This document shows positions 9,511 to 16,975 of a DNA stretch of 64,000 bases, one piece after another. The notes below the pieces were generated by a model. The model had not been told where the DNA came from, made no database searches, and was given only the letters and a program-made list of their open reading frames with translations. The DNA is from Bacillus bingmayongensis (lineage in GTDB: Bacteria > Bacillota > Bacilli > Bacillales > Bacillaceae_G), in contig NZ_JH921518.1 of assembly GCF_000299035.1 (NCBI RefSeq), positions 470,439 through 534,438 on the forward strand, read 5' to 3'. How positions within the stretch are numbered: position 1 is the stretch's first letter; each line of letters begins with the position of its first letter. The translations under genes and the position numbers were made by a program.

Positions 9511-9546
9511 AAAAAAGTTTTCCTTTATATAAAGGAAAACTTTTTT
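9511..9546. terminator. Bidirectional terminator after the 61-residue gene
   Basis: An almost perfect palindrome (AAAAAAGTTTTCCTTTA and its complement) with T runs on both strands. It overlaps the stop codon of the small gene upstream of ypvA. Confidence 0.85.
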
Positions 9547-9730
9547 ACTCTATTAATGACTTTAAGTAACGCTTATCAATTAATGTTTCATGTGATAATG
9601 CAGATAAATATTCTTCCTGTGCCTTTTGAATCTCATCTATCGCTACACCTTGAAGATCAATTTCTTTTCCAAGCTCATCATACGTACGATGAATGGCCTT
9701 TTGAATCATTGACAATTGGAAACCATCCAT
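9545..9730 (-). CDS. Small conserved-position protein, unknown function
   Basis: A 61-residue soluble, acidic, helix-rich protein with a strong ribosome binding site (AAAGGAGG) before its ATG and its own terminator. I do not recognise a domain. It lies between ypsC and ypvA, where B. subtilis has yptA, so it may be the positional counterpart; similarity cannot be judged here. Confidence 0.7.
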   Translation of the reverse strand: MDGFQLSMIQKAIHRTYDELGKEIDLQGVAIDEIQKAQEEYLSALSHETLIDKRYLKSLIE

Positions 9731-9792
9731 ATTGAGTCCTCCTTTTGCACATTACATAATAGCCAGTATATGCGCGTAAAAGAGGTTTTATA

Positions 9793-10932
9793 CTATGAAT
9801 TACGTGGTGGGCGCTTTCCAAAGTATTGGTAGTAGTCTGTACGAATAAAGCCGTTAAATAGTTTACGCTTTTTCGATGCTTCTTTTCCATAACATTTTTC
9901 AAACGCTTCATAGCTAGTTAATAAATACAGAGACCACGTATCTAATGGACGGAACACTTCTCCCATTTCTTTATATAACTTTTCAACAAGTGCTTTTTCA
10001 CTTAAACGTTCTCCGTATGGAGGATTCGTTACAACATAACCATATTCCTCTTTTGTTGTGAAATCTTTTACTTGCATTTGTTTAAATGAAATTAAGTCCC
10101 CAAGTCCAACTTCATCCGCATTATCTTGCGCAACTCTTATCATGCGGTGGTCAATATCTGATCCGATAATTTGTAATGGTTGATCATAATTCGCTAAATC
10201 TTCTACTTCTTGACGTGCTTCTTTCCAATTTTGCTTACCAACCCAGCCCCAGTCATCAGATGCAAACTCACGGTTAAAACCTGGAGCAATATTTTGTCCA
10301 ATTAGTGCCGCTTCAATCGGAATCGTTCCCGAACCACAAAATGGATCAACAAACGGACGATCTGGCTTCCAATTTGTAAGTTTAATTAAAGATGCAGCTA
10401 GTGTTTCTTTCAAAGGTGCTTCCCCTTGATCGACGCGGTATCCACGTTTATGAAGTCCAACACCACTTGCATCAATTGTTAATGTTGCAATATCTTTTAA
10501 CATTGCAATCTCAATGCGGAATAAAGGACCGTTTTCTTCAAACCAAGTTGTACGTTTATACGTTGATTTTAATTTTTCAACAACAGCCTTTTTTACAATA
10601 CGTTGACAATCTGGAACACTAAATAATGTCGACTTTATCGATTTTCCGATAACAGGAAACTCACCATTTTCAGGAATATAATCTCCCCAATTTAACGCCT
10701 TTGTCTTTTCAAATAGCTCATCAAATGTTGTTGCCTTGAATTCGCCAACTTTAATTTTCACACGATCTGCAGTACGTAACCATAAATTGGTACGACAAAT
10801 CGCTTTTGCATCCGCTTCAAACGTTACTTTTCCGTTTTCTACTTGGCATTCATAACCAAGATCGCGAACTTCTCTTGCAACTAAAGCTTCAATTCCCATT
10901 GCCGCTGTTGCAATTAAAGTAACTTTTCCCAT
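9793..10932 (-). CDS. ypsC: THUMP-domain 23S rRNA guanine-N2 methyltransferase
   Basis: A SAM-dependent RNA methyltransferase of the RlmL/Trm11 type, expected to methylate a guanine of 23S rRNA. The N-terminal half (about residues 40-155) is the THUMP RNA-binding domain. The C-terminal half carries the SAM motif DPFCGSGT (196-203) and the catalytic NPPYGERL (303-310), typical of N2-guanine enzymes. The 379-residue size matches YpsC. I chose the second ATG (10930-10932) because the AGAGGTG element lies too close to the first. It sits downstream of rnpB, as in B. subtilis. Confidence 0.9.
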   Translation of the reverse strand: MGKVTLIATAAMGIEALVAREVRDLGYECQVENGKVTFEADAKAICRTNLWLRTADRVKIKVGEFKATTFDELFEKTKALNWGDYIPENGEFPVIGKSIKSTLFSVPDCQRIVKKAVVEKLKSTYKRTTWFEENGPLFRIEIAMLKDIATLTIDASGVGLHKRGYRVDQGEAPLKETLAASLIKLTNWKPDRPFVDPFCGSGTIPIEAALIGQNIAPGFNREFASDDWGWVGKQNWKEARQEVEDLANYDQPLQIIGSDIDHRMIRVAQDNADEVGLGDLISFKQMQVKDFTTKEEYGYVVTNPPYGERLSEKALVEKLYKEMGEVFRPLDTWSLYLLTSYEAFEKCYGKEASKKRKLFNGFIRTDYYQYFGKRPPRNS

Positions 10933-11056
10933 TTGCATTCACCTCTTATGTATAATCAAACAATAATTAATAGCTTTTCCTTCTATTAGTTATTAAATAT
11001 TACGAAGAATTTTCTTATTTACCATTTTAACTCACAAGTTATAACTTCATACAAAT

Positions 11057-11086
11057 AAAAAGCCCTCCTCTTACAAAGGAGAGCTG
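11057..11086 (-). terminator. Terminator of rnpB
   Basis: Minus-strand AGCTCTCCT and AGGAGGGCT form a hairpin followed by TTTTT, about 15 bases after the end of the RNase P RNA. Confidence 0.85.
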
Positions 11087-11100
11087 AGTCATTCCATAAT

Positions 11101-11510
11101 TGGTTCATAACGTTCTGTAAGCCATGTTCTGTTCCTTTGTACTGCAAACGGCCCACGCCTCGTACTCCGGTGGTAATCATCTATCTACAGGGCAAAATGC
11201 CCGTCCTTTTCCATCGTTCATTTCCTTGGAAAAGATTCCCCTACCATTATTTGGGTTTCTCGCTCGTGGGGTTTACCTCGTTCCACTCCTATCATTTCTT
11301 CAAGGACTTCGTCACTGTGGCACTTTAAAGGTAGTCAAACCATATCCAAAAGGACTTAGGTTTTTTCCCTGCCGTTAATCCAGCCTTACAGCCAGAATAC
11401 CCTAGCTTATGAATTGGCTAGGCACGAACACTACAACCATCTCAGGTCGTGCGAGCATGGACTTTCCTCTACAACGTTGGCGTTGCAGCGATTACCCAAA
11501 CGTTATGACA
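11101..11510 (-). ncRNA. rnpB: RNase P RNA (type B)
   Basis: Catalytic RNA that matures the 5' ends of tRNAs. The minus strand contains the universal 5' core GAGGAAAGTCCATGCTCGC, AGTGCCACAGTGACGAAG, GGTAAACCCC and GAGCGAGAAACCCAAA, and the 3' core ACAGAACATGGCTTACAG. The ends pair as TCATAACGTT with AACGTTATGA, forming helix P1. Type B architecture and the position between ypsC and gpsB match B. subtilis. The exact ends are estimated from P1 and the promoter. Confidence 0.97.
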
Positions 11511-11516
11511 AACATT

Positions 11517-11545
11517 AGTATAGTGGAAACAAAAAGATTTTGCAA
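11517..11545 (-). promoter_or_regulatory. Promoter of rnpB
   Basis: On the minus strand TTGCAA (11540-11545) and TATACT (11517-11522) are separated by 17 bases, and position +7 falls at the predicted 5' end of the RNA. Confidence 0.65.
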
Positions 11546-11590
11546 TGCTTTTTTATATATAAAATGCTTCAATCTTTTTCTATCCCTAAA

Positions 11591-11926
11591 TTACTCGTAT
11601 AACTTACTTCCAAATACAGCTTTTTCTAGATTAGATAAACGTTTTAAAATATCCGTATTCGTATTGTTGTATACAGGTTGTGCAACCGGTGTTGGAGCTG
11701 GTTGTTGCGGAGCTTGTGCTTTAACTAACTTCTGTTCTTCTAATTCACGTTTCAAACGAGCGTTTTGTTGTTGTAATTGCTCAAGTTCCTTATGAAATGC
11801 TTCATAATCTTTAATAATCATGTCAAGAAACTTATCTACTTCTTCTTGCTGATAACCTCTCATACCCGTTTTAAATTCTTTTTCCAAAATATCTTTCGCT
11901 GTTAATTTAATTTTTTCCGAAATCAT
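11591..11926 (-). CDS. gpsB: Cell-cycle protein GpsB
   Basis: Coiled-coil adaptor that works with DivIVA and directs the class A penicillin-binding protein PBP1 between division site and lateral wall. The 111-residue protein starts with the DivIVA-like membrane-binding region ([11 protein letters not shown], then [12 protein letters not shown]), followed by a coiled coil (about residues 30-68), a Pro/Ala/Gln linker and a short conserved end. I chose the ATG at 11924-11926; the GTG three codons upstream overlaps the Shine-Dalgarno GAGGTG. Its partner PBP1 (ponA) is encoded 5 kb away. Confidence 0.95.
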   Translation of the reverse strand: MISEKIKLTAKDILEKEFKTGMRGYQQEEVDKFLDMIIKDYEAFHKELEQLQQQNARLKRELEEQKLVKAQAPQQPAPTPVAQPVYNNTNTDILKRLSNLEKAVFGSKLYE

Positions 11927-12023
11927 TTTCTTCACCTCAAATTTTTACCAAAACTTTCATTAACTAAATTTTTTCAGAAACATTGTCTTTTGTCAATCAT
12001 ATATACGTGAGCTATATTACATA

Positions 12024-12578
12024 TTACTCAGCATTATTCCACTGTTCCTCTTCTATTATATCTTGTAAATCAGAAAAAAGAATGAAATAACTGTGATAAT
12101 TTTCTATTTCTCCTTTTTTCTTTGCTACTTCTACTATGTATTTAGGACTTCCTGGTTTTTCTTCATCATATACAGCTAAAAGTGCATCACTTTTTTCAAT
12201 AAAAAATTGATTTTTTAATCGAAACTGTTCTGGACTTTCATATTTTCTTTTTGTAATGCTATCAACATGATCTGCTTGTCCTAGAATAAACTCATACAGT
12301 TCTCGATTTCCTTCTTTCCAATTTTCCTCTTGTTCTAGAAAAGGAGTAAACACAGCAAGTTTTAAATCAGGGTATTCTAGCTGCAAATCAAAAACTACTT
12401 CAGCTGCCCACAACTCTACCCCAAGTTGTCCACTTATGATAACCCATTCTAATCCTTCCTCAATAAAAGAAAGTAATTTACGACGCACTGCTTTTTTTAT
12501 ACACGAAACACCCGGGTGATCATTTTTGAAAATCCCAAGTTCAAATGGTTTATAACCTGTTATAGCTACAACTTTCAT
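12024..12578 (-). CDS. ypsA: YpsA family SLOG protein (DUF1273)
   Basis: A 184-residue Rossmann-like protein of the SLOG superfamily. The beta-1 segment [15 protein letters not shown] at the N-terminus and the [12 protein letters not shown] segment (about residues 49-60) are the nucleotide-binding features of YpsA. B. subtilis YpsA is linked to cell division and oxidative-stress protection, but its biochemical activity is not settled. The gene lies beside gpsB as in other Bacillus, with its own start upstream. Confidence 0.92.
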   Translation of the reverse strand: MKVVAITGYKPFELGIFKNDHPGVSCIKKAVRRKLLSFIEEGLEWVIISGQLGVELWAAEVVFDLQLEYPDLKLAVFTPFLEQEENWKEGNRELYEFILGQADHVDSITKRKYESPEQFRLKNQFFIEKSDALLAVYDEEKPGSPKYIVEVAKKKGEIENYHSYFILFSDLQDIIEEEQWNNAE

Positions 12579-12606
12579 ATCAACACTCCATTTTTTTCAA
12601 AAGAAA

Positions 12607-12629
12607 AGAACTAGCAATTTGCTAGTTCT
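12607..12629 (-). terminator. Terminator after cotD
   Basis: AGAACTAGCAA and its complement form a hairpin followed on the minus strand by TTTTCTTTT. It lies 10 bases past the cotD stop. Confidence 0.8.
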
Positions 12630-12639
12630 AACATAACAT

Positions 12640-13119
12640 TTACTTTTTAAACATTCCACCAACGTTTGGTCCTACATTTGGTCCGAATGGGCTCACATTT
12701 GGTCCTACATTTGGTCCGAATGGAGATACTTGCGGGCCATGGCCACATGGTCCACAAGCTCCGCCAAATCCGCCAAATCCACCGACTCCGCCAGGTCCAC
12801 CGAATCCACCGAATCCACCAGGTCCGCCAGGTCCGCCGAATCCGCCAACTCCACCGACTCCACCAGGTCCACCAGGTCCGCCGAATCCTGGATCAACAGG
12901 GTCTACAACATTCACATTTGAAGTCGTTTGTGGGAATAAATGTTGATTTTTAATTTGTTGATGGTGAACATGCGTTGTATGAGTTGGGTGAATATGCGGT
13001 ACCACCGTTGTGGAAAAAGTATGTGTTACACATTGCTTTGTCGGATGAACGACAGGAGGCGTTGTGCAAACAGGTCCAACAGGCTTATGTCCCCCAAAAC
13101 AAGGATGACAAGGATGCAT
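12640..13119 (-). CDS. cotD: Spore coat protein CotD-like
   Basis: Inner spore coat protein. The N-terminus (MHPCHPCFGGHKPVGPV) and the His-rich segment HIHPTHTTHVHHQQIKNQHL (about residues 42-61) are the CotD signature. The C-terminal half is a run of Gly-Gly-Phe/Pro/Val triplets, followed by two copies of SPFGPNVGPNV. The 159-residue protein is longer than B. subtilis CotD because of this glycine region, whose repetitive DNA is likely to vary in length between strains. The ribosome binding site is GGAGAG. The neighbours ypsA and yppG match B. subtilis order. Confidence 0.88.
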   Translation of the reverse strand: MHPCHPCFGGHKPVGPVCTTPPVVHPTKQCVTHTFSTTVVPHIHPTHTTHVHHQQIKNQHLFPQTTSNVNVVDPVDPGFGGPGGPGGVGGVGGFGGPGGPGGFGGFGGPGGVGGFGGFGGACGPCGHGPQVSPFGPNVGPNVSPFGPNVGPNVGGMFKK

Positions 13120-13163
13120 AGTTTTTTTCTCTCCTCTCTCATTAAAAAAATCTGACTACACTT

Positions 13164-13172
13164 TACAATATG
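13164..13172 (-). promoter_or_regulatory. Possible sigma-K -10 element of cotD
   Basis: On the minus strand CATATTGTA matches the sigma-K -10 consensus CATANNNTA exactly and lies 45 bases upstream of the cotD start. The -35 region is not convincing. cotD is a mother-cell sigma-K gene in B. subtilis. Confidence 0.4.
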
Positions 13173-13271
13173 AGAAAGGAGTAAAAGCCGCTTGTTATAT
13201 ATACCTATTTATTTAATGGAAATTCGTCTATATGATAGCCACTTAAATATGATAACTTGGACACACAACTA

Positions 13272-13772
13272 TCATCCTTTAGCAAAAAAGCCTCCAACTT
13301 GTTTTACAATCCCAGTGACTTGATTCATCGCATTCATCATTTGACCAGCTGTATTCATCATTTTATTCACATCGTAGTTACCATCTGCCGTCTTAAATTG
13401 AGATACGAAACTAGAAAATTGACTTGGCTGTTGCTTTTGTTTGTTCATCGTTGGATACGGTTGAAAAGGCTGTTTCGGTGGGTAAAACATTGACGGCTGA
13501 TTCATAAAGGATTGTGGTTGCTGTGGTGCATAAGATTGTTGATTCATATAAGACTGTGGTTGCTGTGGTGCATAAGATTGTTGATTCATATAAGACTGTG
13601 GTTGCTGATTCATAAAGGATACTTCAAATGGCTGATAATAATTCATTTGATTTCCATAATAAGGTGTAAATGGGTGCATATTATAGCGTAAATACGGATC
13701 TTCATTATATTGATAAAAATCTGGTTGTGTGTAAGAGTTTATGTGCTGATATACATTAGATTGCTGAAACAT
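13272..13772 (-). CDS. yppG: YppG-like repeat protein
   Basis: A 166-residue protein very rich in Gln, Pro, Tyr, Met and Asn. The middle contains direct repeats of QSYMNQQSYAPQQP (two copies plus a degenerate third). The conserved C-terminal part FVSQFKTADGNYDVNKMMNT and the hydrophobic end GIVKQVGGFFAKG match the YppG family, whose role is unknown; the composition suggests a spore or surface protein. The start ATG (13770-13772) follows GGGGGGAG. It lies divergently from yppF. The repeats may vary in number. Confidence 0.82.
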   Translation of the reverse strand: MFQQSNVYQHINSYTQPDFYQYNEDPYLRYNMHPFTPYYGNQMNYYQPFEVSFMNQQPQSYMNQQSYAPQQPQSYMNQQSYAPQQPQSFMNQPSMFYPPKQPFQPYPTMNKQKQQPSQFSSFVSQFKTADGNYDVNKMMNTAGQMMNAMNQVTGIVKQVGGFFAKG

Positions 13773-13948
13773 GCATTCTCCCCCCTCTAACTAAGTTTCT
13801 ACATATAGAATATGTACCTATAAAATAAAATGTGTAACCTTATAAATGTCTGTTTTTGTCGGAAGTTTAAATTTTTAAAAAAATTAGAAAGTAAACCTTT
13901 TCATGTTACGATAGTAGAGAAGAAGATTCTCATGGGGGAGGAATCAAC

Positions 13949-14140
13949 ATGATATTAGGGGATTTAAAACAAGCTTTCGCTCAAAAAAAGGGTTACTCTA
14001 CAAAGGATATGAATGAGTTGCTTGACTTTGCTAGACATCACTATTTAGAAGGGAAAATCTGCCTCTCAGAATATCGGGTATTAATACGTGAATTAGAAAT
14101 AAATGGGGCAAAACCCACACATACAACTGTAGAATCATAA
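13949..14140 (+). CDS. yppF: YppF-like small protein
   Basis: A 63-residue soluble protein with a strong ribosome binding site (GGGGGAGG). The core MILGDLKQAFAQKKGY, followed by LLDFARHHYLEGKI and YRVLIRELE, fits the YppF family. Function is unknown. It lies alone on the plus strand between yppG and yppE, in the order known from B. subtilis although its strand differs from its neighbours. Confidence 0.78.
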   Translation: MILGDLKQAFAQKKGYSTKDMNELLDFARHHYLEGKICLSEYRVLIRELEINGAKPTHTTVES

Positions 14141-14165
14141 AAACAAGAGGGTTTCCCCTCTTGTC
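14141..14165 (-). terminator. Terminator between yppF and yppE
   Basis: ACAAGAGGG pairs with CCCTCTTGT; on the minus strand it is followed by TTTTTAT, so it mainly serves yppE, with which it overlaps at the stop codon. Confidence 0.75.
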
Positions 14166-14508
14166 ACTTACATTGTTCTACTATATTTTGCAACGTATAT
14201 AAAATCGCCTGATGTGTTTCATAAAATCGCTTACCTTTTCCCTTATTTACAAAACATTGCAGTGCATTATTTTGTAAATTTTCATATACTTGGTCAATTT
14301 GTTGCACATGTATATACTTAGGTTTCTCATGCTTTATCCATTGATAAGCTAATTCTTTCCACACTTCTAACTCCTGATCAACCATATCCACAAAAGGCTT
14401 CATATCTTGATAAAAATCAAACTCTTTCTCTTCTCTTTTTTTTATAATTGTTTCATCATTGTACTGTATTAATTTTATTGAAGACTGCATTAATGTTCCA
14501 TAATCCAA
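14164..14508 (-). CDS. yppE: YppE family protein (DUF1798)
   Basis: A 114-residue, helix-rich cytosolic protein. The long helices and the ending region FYETHQAILYTLQNIVEQC are typical of YppE, a small four-helix bundle of unknown function. The ribosome binding site is GAGGGTGG. It is followed upstream (15 bases) by the 80-residue gene, and both are probably co-transcribed. Confidence 0.82.
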   Translation of the reverse strand: MDYGTLMQSSIKLIQYNDETIIKKREEKEFDFYQDMKPFVDMVDQELEVWKELAYQWIKHEKPKYIHVQQIDQVYENLQNNALQCFVNKGKGKRFYETHQAILYTLQNIVEQCK

Positions 14509-14523
14509 TTTATTTCCACCCTC

Positions 14524-14766
14524 TTACGCGCTTACTATGACGTTTTGAAACGTTTGGAGCCAACTTCCTTTTTCTTCGTGATGTAATAATTTATCCTCCA
14601 TATGTTGAATGTACATTTCTGTTATTTCTACTTTATTGCATATATTTTCACGTTTATCTTTTAAAGAATGATTAACTCTAAGTGAAACATTCATTTCCAG
14701 CAAATCAAGAGCACTTAACATTTGATCCATTTTTTTCATTACATTTTCCTTCTGAACCATCGCCAT
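14524..14766 (-). CDS. Small protein of unknown function (yppD position)
   Basis: An 80-residue protein, predominantly helical and charged (MKKMDQMLSALDLLEMNVSL). The ATG follows GGAGG at ten bases. I do not recognise a family for certain. It lies directly upstream of yppE, where B. subtilis has yppD, so it may be the counterpart. Confidence 0.65.
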   Translation of the reverse strand: MAMVQKENVMKKMDQMLSALDLLEMNVSLRVNHSLKDKRENICNKVEITEMYIQHMEDKLLHHEEKGSWLQTFQNVIVSA

Positions 14767-14925
14767 TTATAAAACGCCTCCTTCTTTGCTTTTCCTTTGT
14801 CATGTTATTTCGACGATTCACTTATCACTCCTGCATGACTGACAAAACTAGTTGATATTCGGCAAAGAAATCGGTTTGTATGAGTTTTATAGAAATGGTA
14901 ACAATACAAAAGGGAGGTGTTTACC

Positions 14926-15030
14926 ATGGCTAAAAATAAAAACGAGAAAAAGAAAAAACAAAACAAACAACAAAATAAACCTGAAACTGGAAATCCGAAG
15001 CTAGATGGTCCGAATTTTCCTGCTACATAA
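14926..15030 (+). CDS. sspM: Small acid-soluble spore protein, SspM-like
   Basis: A 34-residue lysine- and glutamine-rich peptide ending KLDGPNFPAT. Its length, basic N-terminus and end match SspM of B. subtilis (34 residues, ending GGPNRPST), a minor forespore protein packaged in the spore core. The ribosome binding site GGGAGGTG is strong. A GTATG about 19 bases before CAATACA could be a weak sigma-G promoter. The stop codon overlaps an ATAAA pentamer that begins a bcr1-like fragment. Confidence 0.78.
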   Translation: MAKNKNEKKKKQNKQQNKPETGNPKLDGPNFPAT

Positions 15031-15085
15031 AGTGAAACTTTAATCGGTGGAGGTCTTCCCTTCTCACCTAGCTTCCTTAATTTCT
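15027..15085. repeat. Fragment of a bcr1-like repeat at the sspM stop
   Basis: ATAAAGTGAAACTTTAATC followed by GGTGGAGGTCTTC matches the left end of the bcr1-like elements at 38918 and 54368 (ATAAAG-GAAACTT...). The right half is not recognisable. The TAA of sspM lies inside the ATAAA target pentamer. Confidence 0.5.
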
Positions 15086-15141
15086 CTTACATTTCAATTG
15101 AAACTGTATAAAAAACGTCGATTCATTCATGTAATCAATTA

Positions 15142-15178
15142 GTCCCGCCTTCCTATAAAAGGGCGGGACATTTTCTTA
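15142..15178. terminator. Terminator between sspM and yppC
   Basis: GTCCCGCC pairs with GGCGGGAC; a T-rich stretch follows on the plus strand. It stands between the convergent sspM and yppC genes. Confidence 0.75.
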
Positions 15179-16204
15179 TTATATCATGAAGTCATTACTC
15201 TTTTGAAAAAAGCGATTCAATGTGGAATAAATATGCACTTGATGTTGTTTTTGTAGAAACCATTCTGTAATATCAACTTCTTCTTTCGGTTCCTCGAACA
15301 AAAACAACGCCTCAGTATCCGTTTTTTTATGAAACCAATCTTTCTCTAAGCTATTTTGATGCAGAACAATTGAAAAAGCATCCCTTAACCGCGGTGTATC
15401 TTTCTCTTTTGGAATTGTAAAATACTGCTCGTAATCCATTCTTGACCCTGTAGGGAATGTTCGCAAGGAAAAATCATAAAATAACCCTTCATATTCAGGA
15501 TGAAATAATAACCACGCCAAATTTTTCCCCAGTTCTATACGTTTTTGTAGCTTTTCAAATTGATAAACCGAAAAGCCATACAGGTTCCCTTTTGTTGTCG
15601 GGAAAATTACAGCATTAAAATGAAAGAGTTCTTGAAATTTAAACGGTAAGGTTTGAAATACGTGTTTTTGAAAATATGGGTGTTCAATAATCGGTTTTTG
15701 AATCTTATTTTGTTCATTAATAATAAGTGCTGTAATAAGACGTGTGAGATCTCTTTTATTCCAAAAATCTTTCCATTCCTTCTCCATAAAAATAGATACG
15801 TTAAAAAACTGTAATAAATGAAAAAGGGGTCTAGTCATTTTCTTACTGTACTCGTATAACAACAATTGTGGGTATGCATCTGAAAAAATAAGCCAATTTG
15901 CACTTTCATAAGTAAGGAAGAGTTGCTTTCTCATTCTTTCAGATAAAATATTCTGATAGTATCTTCCTGCTAAATCTGTCATATTCCACCCAGAATTTCT
16001 CGAAACCATACTCGCCAAAAATGACCACTGGATTTCTTTATTTCTCAAGTAATATTCTTGATAAGTATGTGTACGTGAAATATTATCTATATTTGCTAGA
16101 GCTGTCTGCTGTTTAATATGCGCTATTAAGTGTTTCTCTTCTATTGTACAAGAAACCCCACTGCGCTCTCTATTTATTTCCTCGTACTCATTCTGCATAA
16201 GCAT
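15179..16204 (-). CDS. yppC: YppC family protein (DUF2515)
   Basis: A 341-residue cytosolic protein of the YppC/DUF2515 family, recognised by the segments LASMVSRNSGWNMTDLAGR (about residues 63-81), SANWLIFSDAYPQLLLYEYS and FPTGSRMDYEQYFTIP. Function is unknown. The start is one of two ATGs (residues 1 and 3); the ribosome binding site is weak (GTGGTG). It is divergent from recU, which matches B. subtilis. Confidence 0.8.
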   Translation of the reverse strand: MLMQNEYEEINRERSGVSCTIEEKHLIAHIKQQTALANIDNISRTHTYQEYYLRNKEIQWSFLASMVSRNSGWNMTDLAGRYYQNILSERMRKQLFLTYESANWLIFSDAYPQLLLYEYSKKMTRPLFHLLQFFNVSIFMEKEWKDFWNKRDLTRLITALIINEQNKIQKPIIEHPYFQKHVFQTLPFKFQELFHFNAVIFPTTKGNLYGFSVYQFEKLQKRIELGKNLAWLLFHPEYEGLFYDFSLRTFPTGSRMDYEQYFTIPKEKDTPRLRDAFSIVLHQNSLEKDWFHKKTDTEALFLFEEPKEEVDITEWFLQKQHQVHIYSTLNRFFQKSNDFMI

Positions 16205-16307
16205 ACATGAATCACCACATCTCTCTTGAAAAAAATCGCATCTTTTTTGTTTTTTTTGATATAATCACCTTTGTAAGTAATTCTAGATAAGTTGGAGTGG
16301 ACAAACT

Positions 16308-16910
16308 ATGACCATTCGTTATCCAAACGGAAAAAGGTATAATCAAGCATTACAACCTCAAAAAACACAATTTAAAAAACATACTTATGGCAATAGAGGT
16401 ATGTCTCTTGAAGAGGAACTAAATGAAACAAATCAATATTATTTAGCCCATAATATTGCATGCGTACATAAAAAACCCACCCCTCTTCAAATTGTAAAAG
16501 TGGATTACCCCGCTCGAAGTGCTGCAGTTGTGAAAGAAGCTTATTTTAAACAGCCTTCTACAACGGACTACAACGGTGTATACAAAGGAAAATACATTGA
16601 CTTCGAAGCGAAAGAAACAAAAAATAAAACAAGTTTTCCACTGCAAAATTTTCATCTTCATCAAATTAAGCATATGGAACAAGTAATAGCTCATAATGGA
16701 ATTGCATTTGTTATTATTAAATTTACGCTTTATGATGAATTTTATTTACTCGATGCAAAACATGTCATTTCATTTTGGAATCGCCAAGATGCTGGTGGAC
16801 GCAAATCGATTAAGAAACAAGAAATCGAAGAGCATGGATACTTGTTATCATGCGGTTATCACCCTCGAATTGATTATATTCGTGTACTAGACATGGCTTA
16901 TTTTTCGTGA
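16308..16910 (+). CDS. recU: Holliday junction resolvase RecU
   Basis: Cuts four-way recombination junctions and assists RecA and RuvAB. The 200-residue protein has the catalytic acidic/basic residues Asp87, Glu100 and Lys102 ([13 protein letters not shown]), one residue off the B. subtilis numbering (Asp88, Glu101, Lys103), and the stalk region [11 protein letters not shown]. The ribosome binding site is GGAGTGG. ponA begins 65 bases downstream, as in other Firmicutes, where the two form an operon. Confidence 0.96.
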   Translation: MTIRYPNGKRYNQALQPQKTQFKKHTYGNRGMSLEEELNETNQYYLAHNIACVHKKPTPLQIVKVDYPARSAAVVKEAYFKQPSTTDYNGVYKGKYIDFEAKETKNKTSFPLQNFHLHQIKHMEQVIAHNGIAFVIIKFTLYDEFYLLDAKHVISFWNRQDAGGRKSIKKQEIEEHGYLLSCGYHPRIDYIRVLDMAYFS

Positions 16911-16975
16911 TAGAGTCAACAATAAGGCTCTTTTTTCGACTTTTGGGGAGAAAATGAAAGGTAGGAGAAAGTATA

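Noticed and set aside
11124-11795. Open frames on the plus strand over the rnpB region and gpsB
   Set aside because: They lie over the RNase P RNA or antisense to gpsB; no start signals.
12666-12953. Long open frames on the plus strand and in another frame inside cotD
   Set aside because: They arise from the Gly-rich repeat of cotD; no ribosome binding site, and the peptides are low-complexity mirror products.
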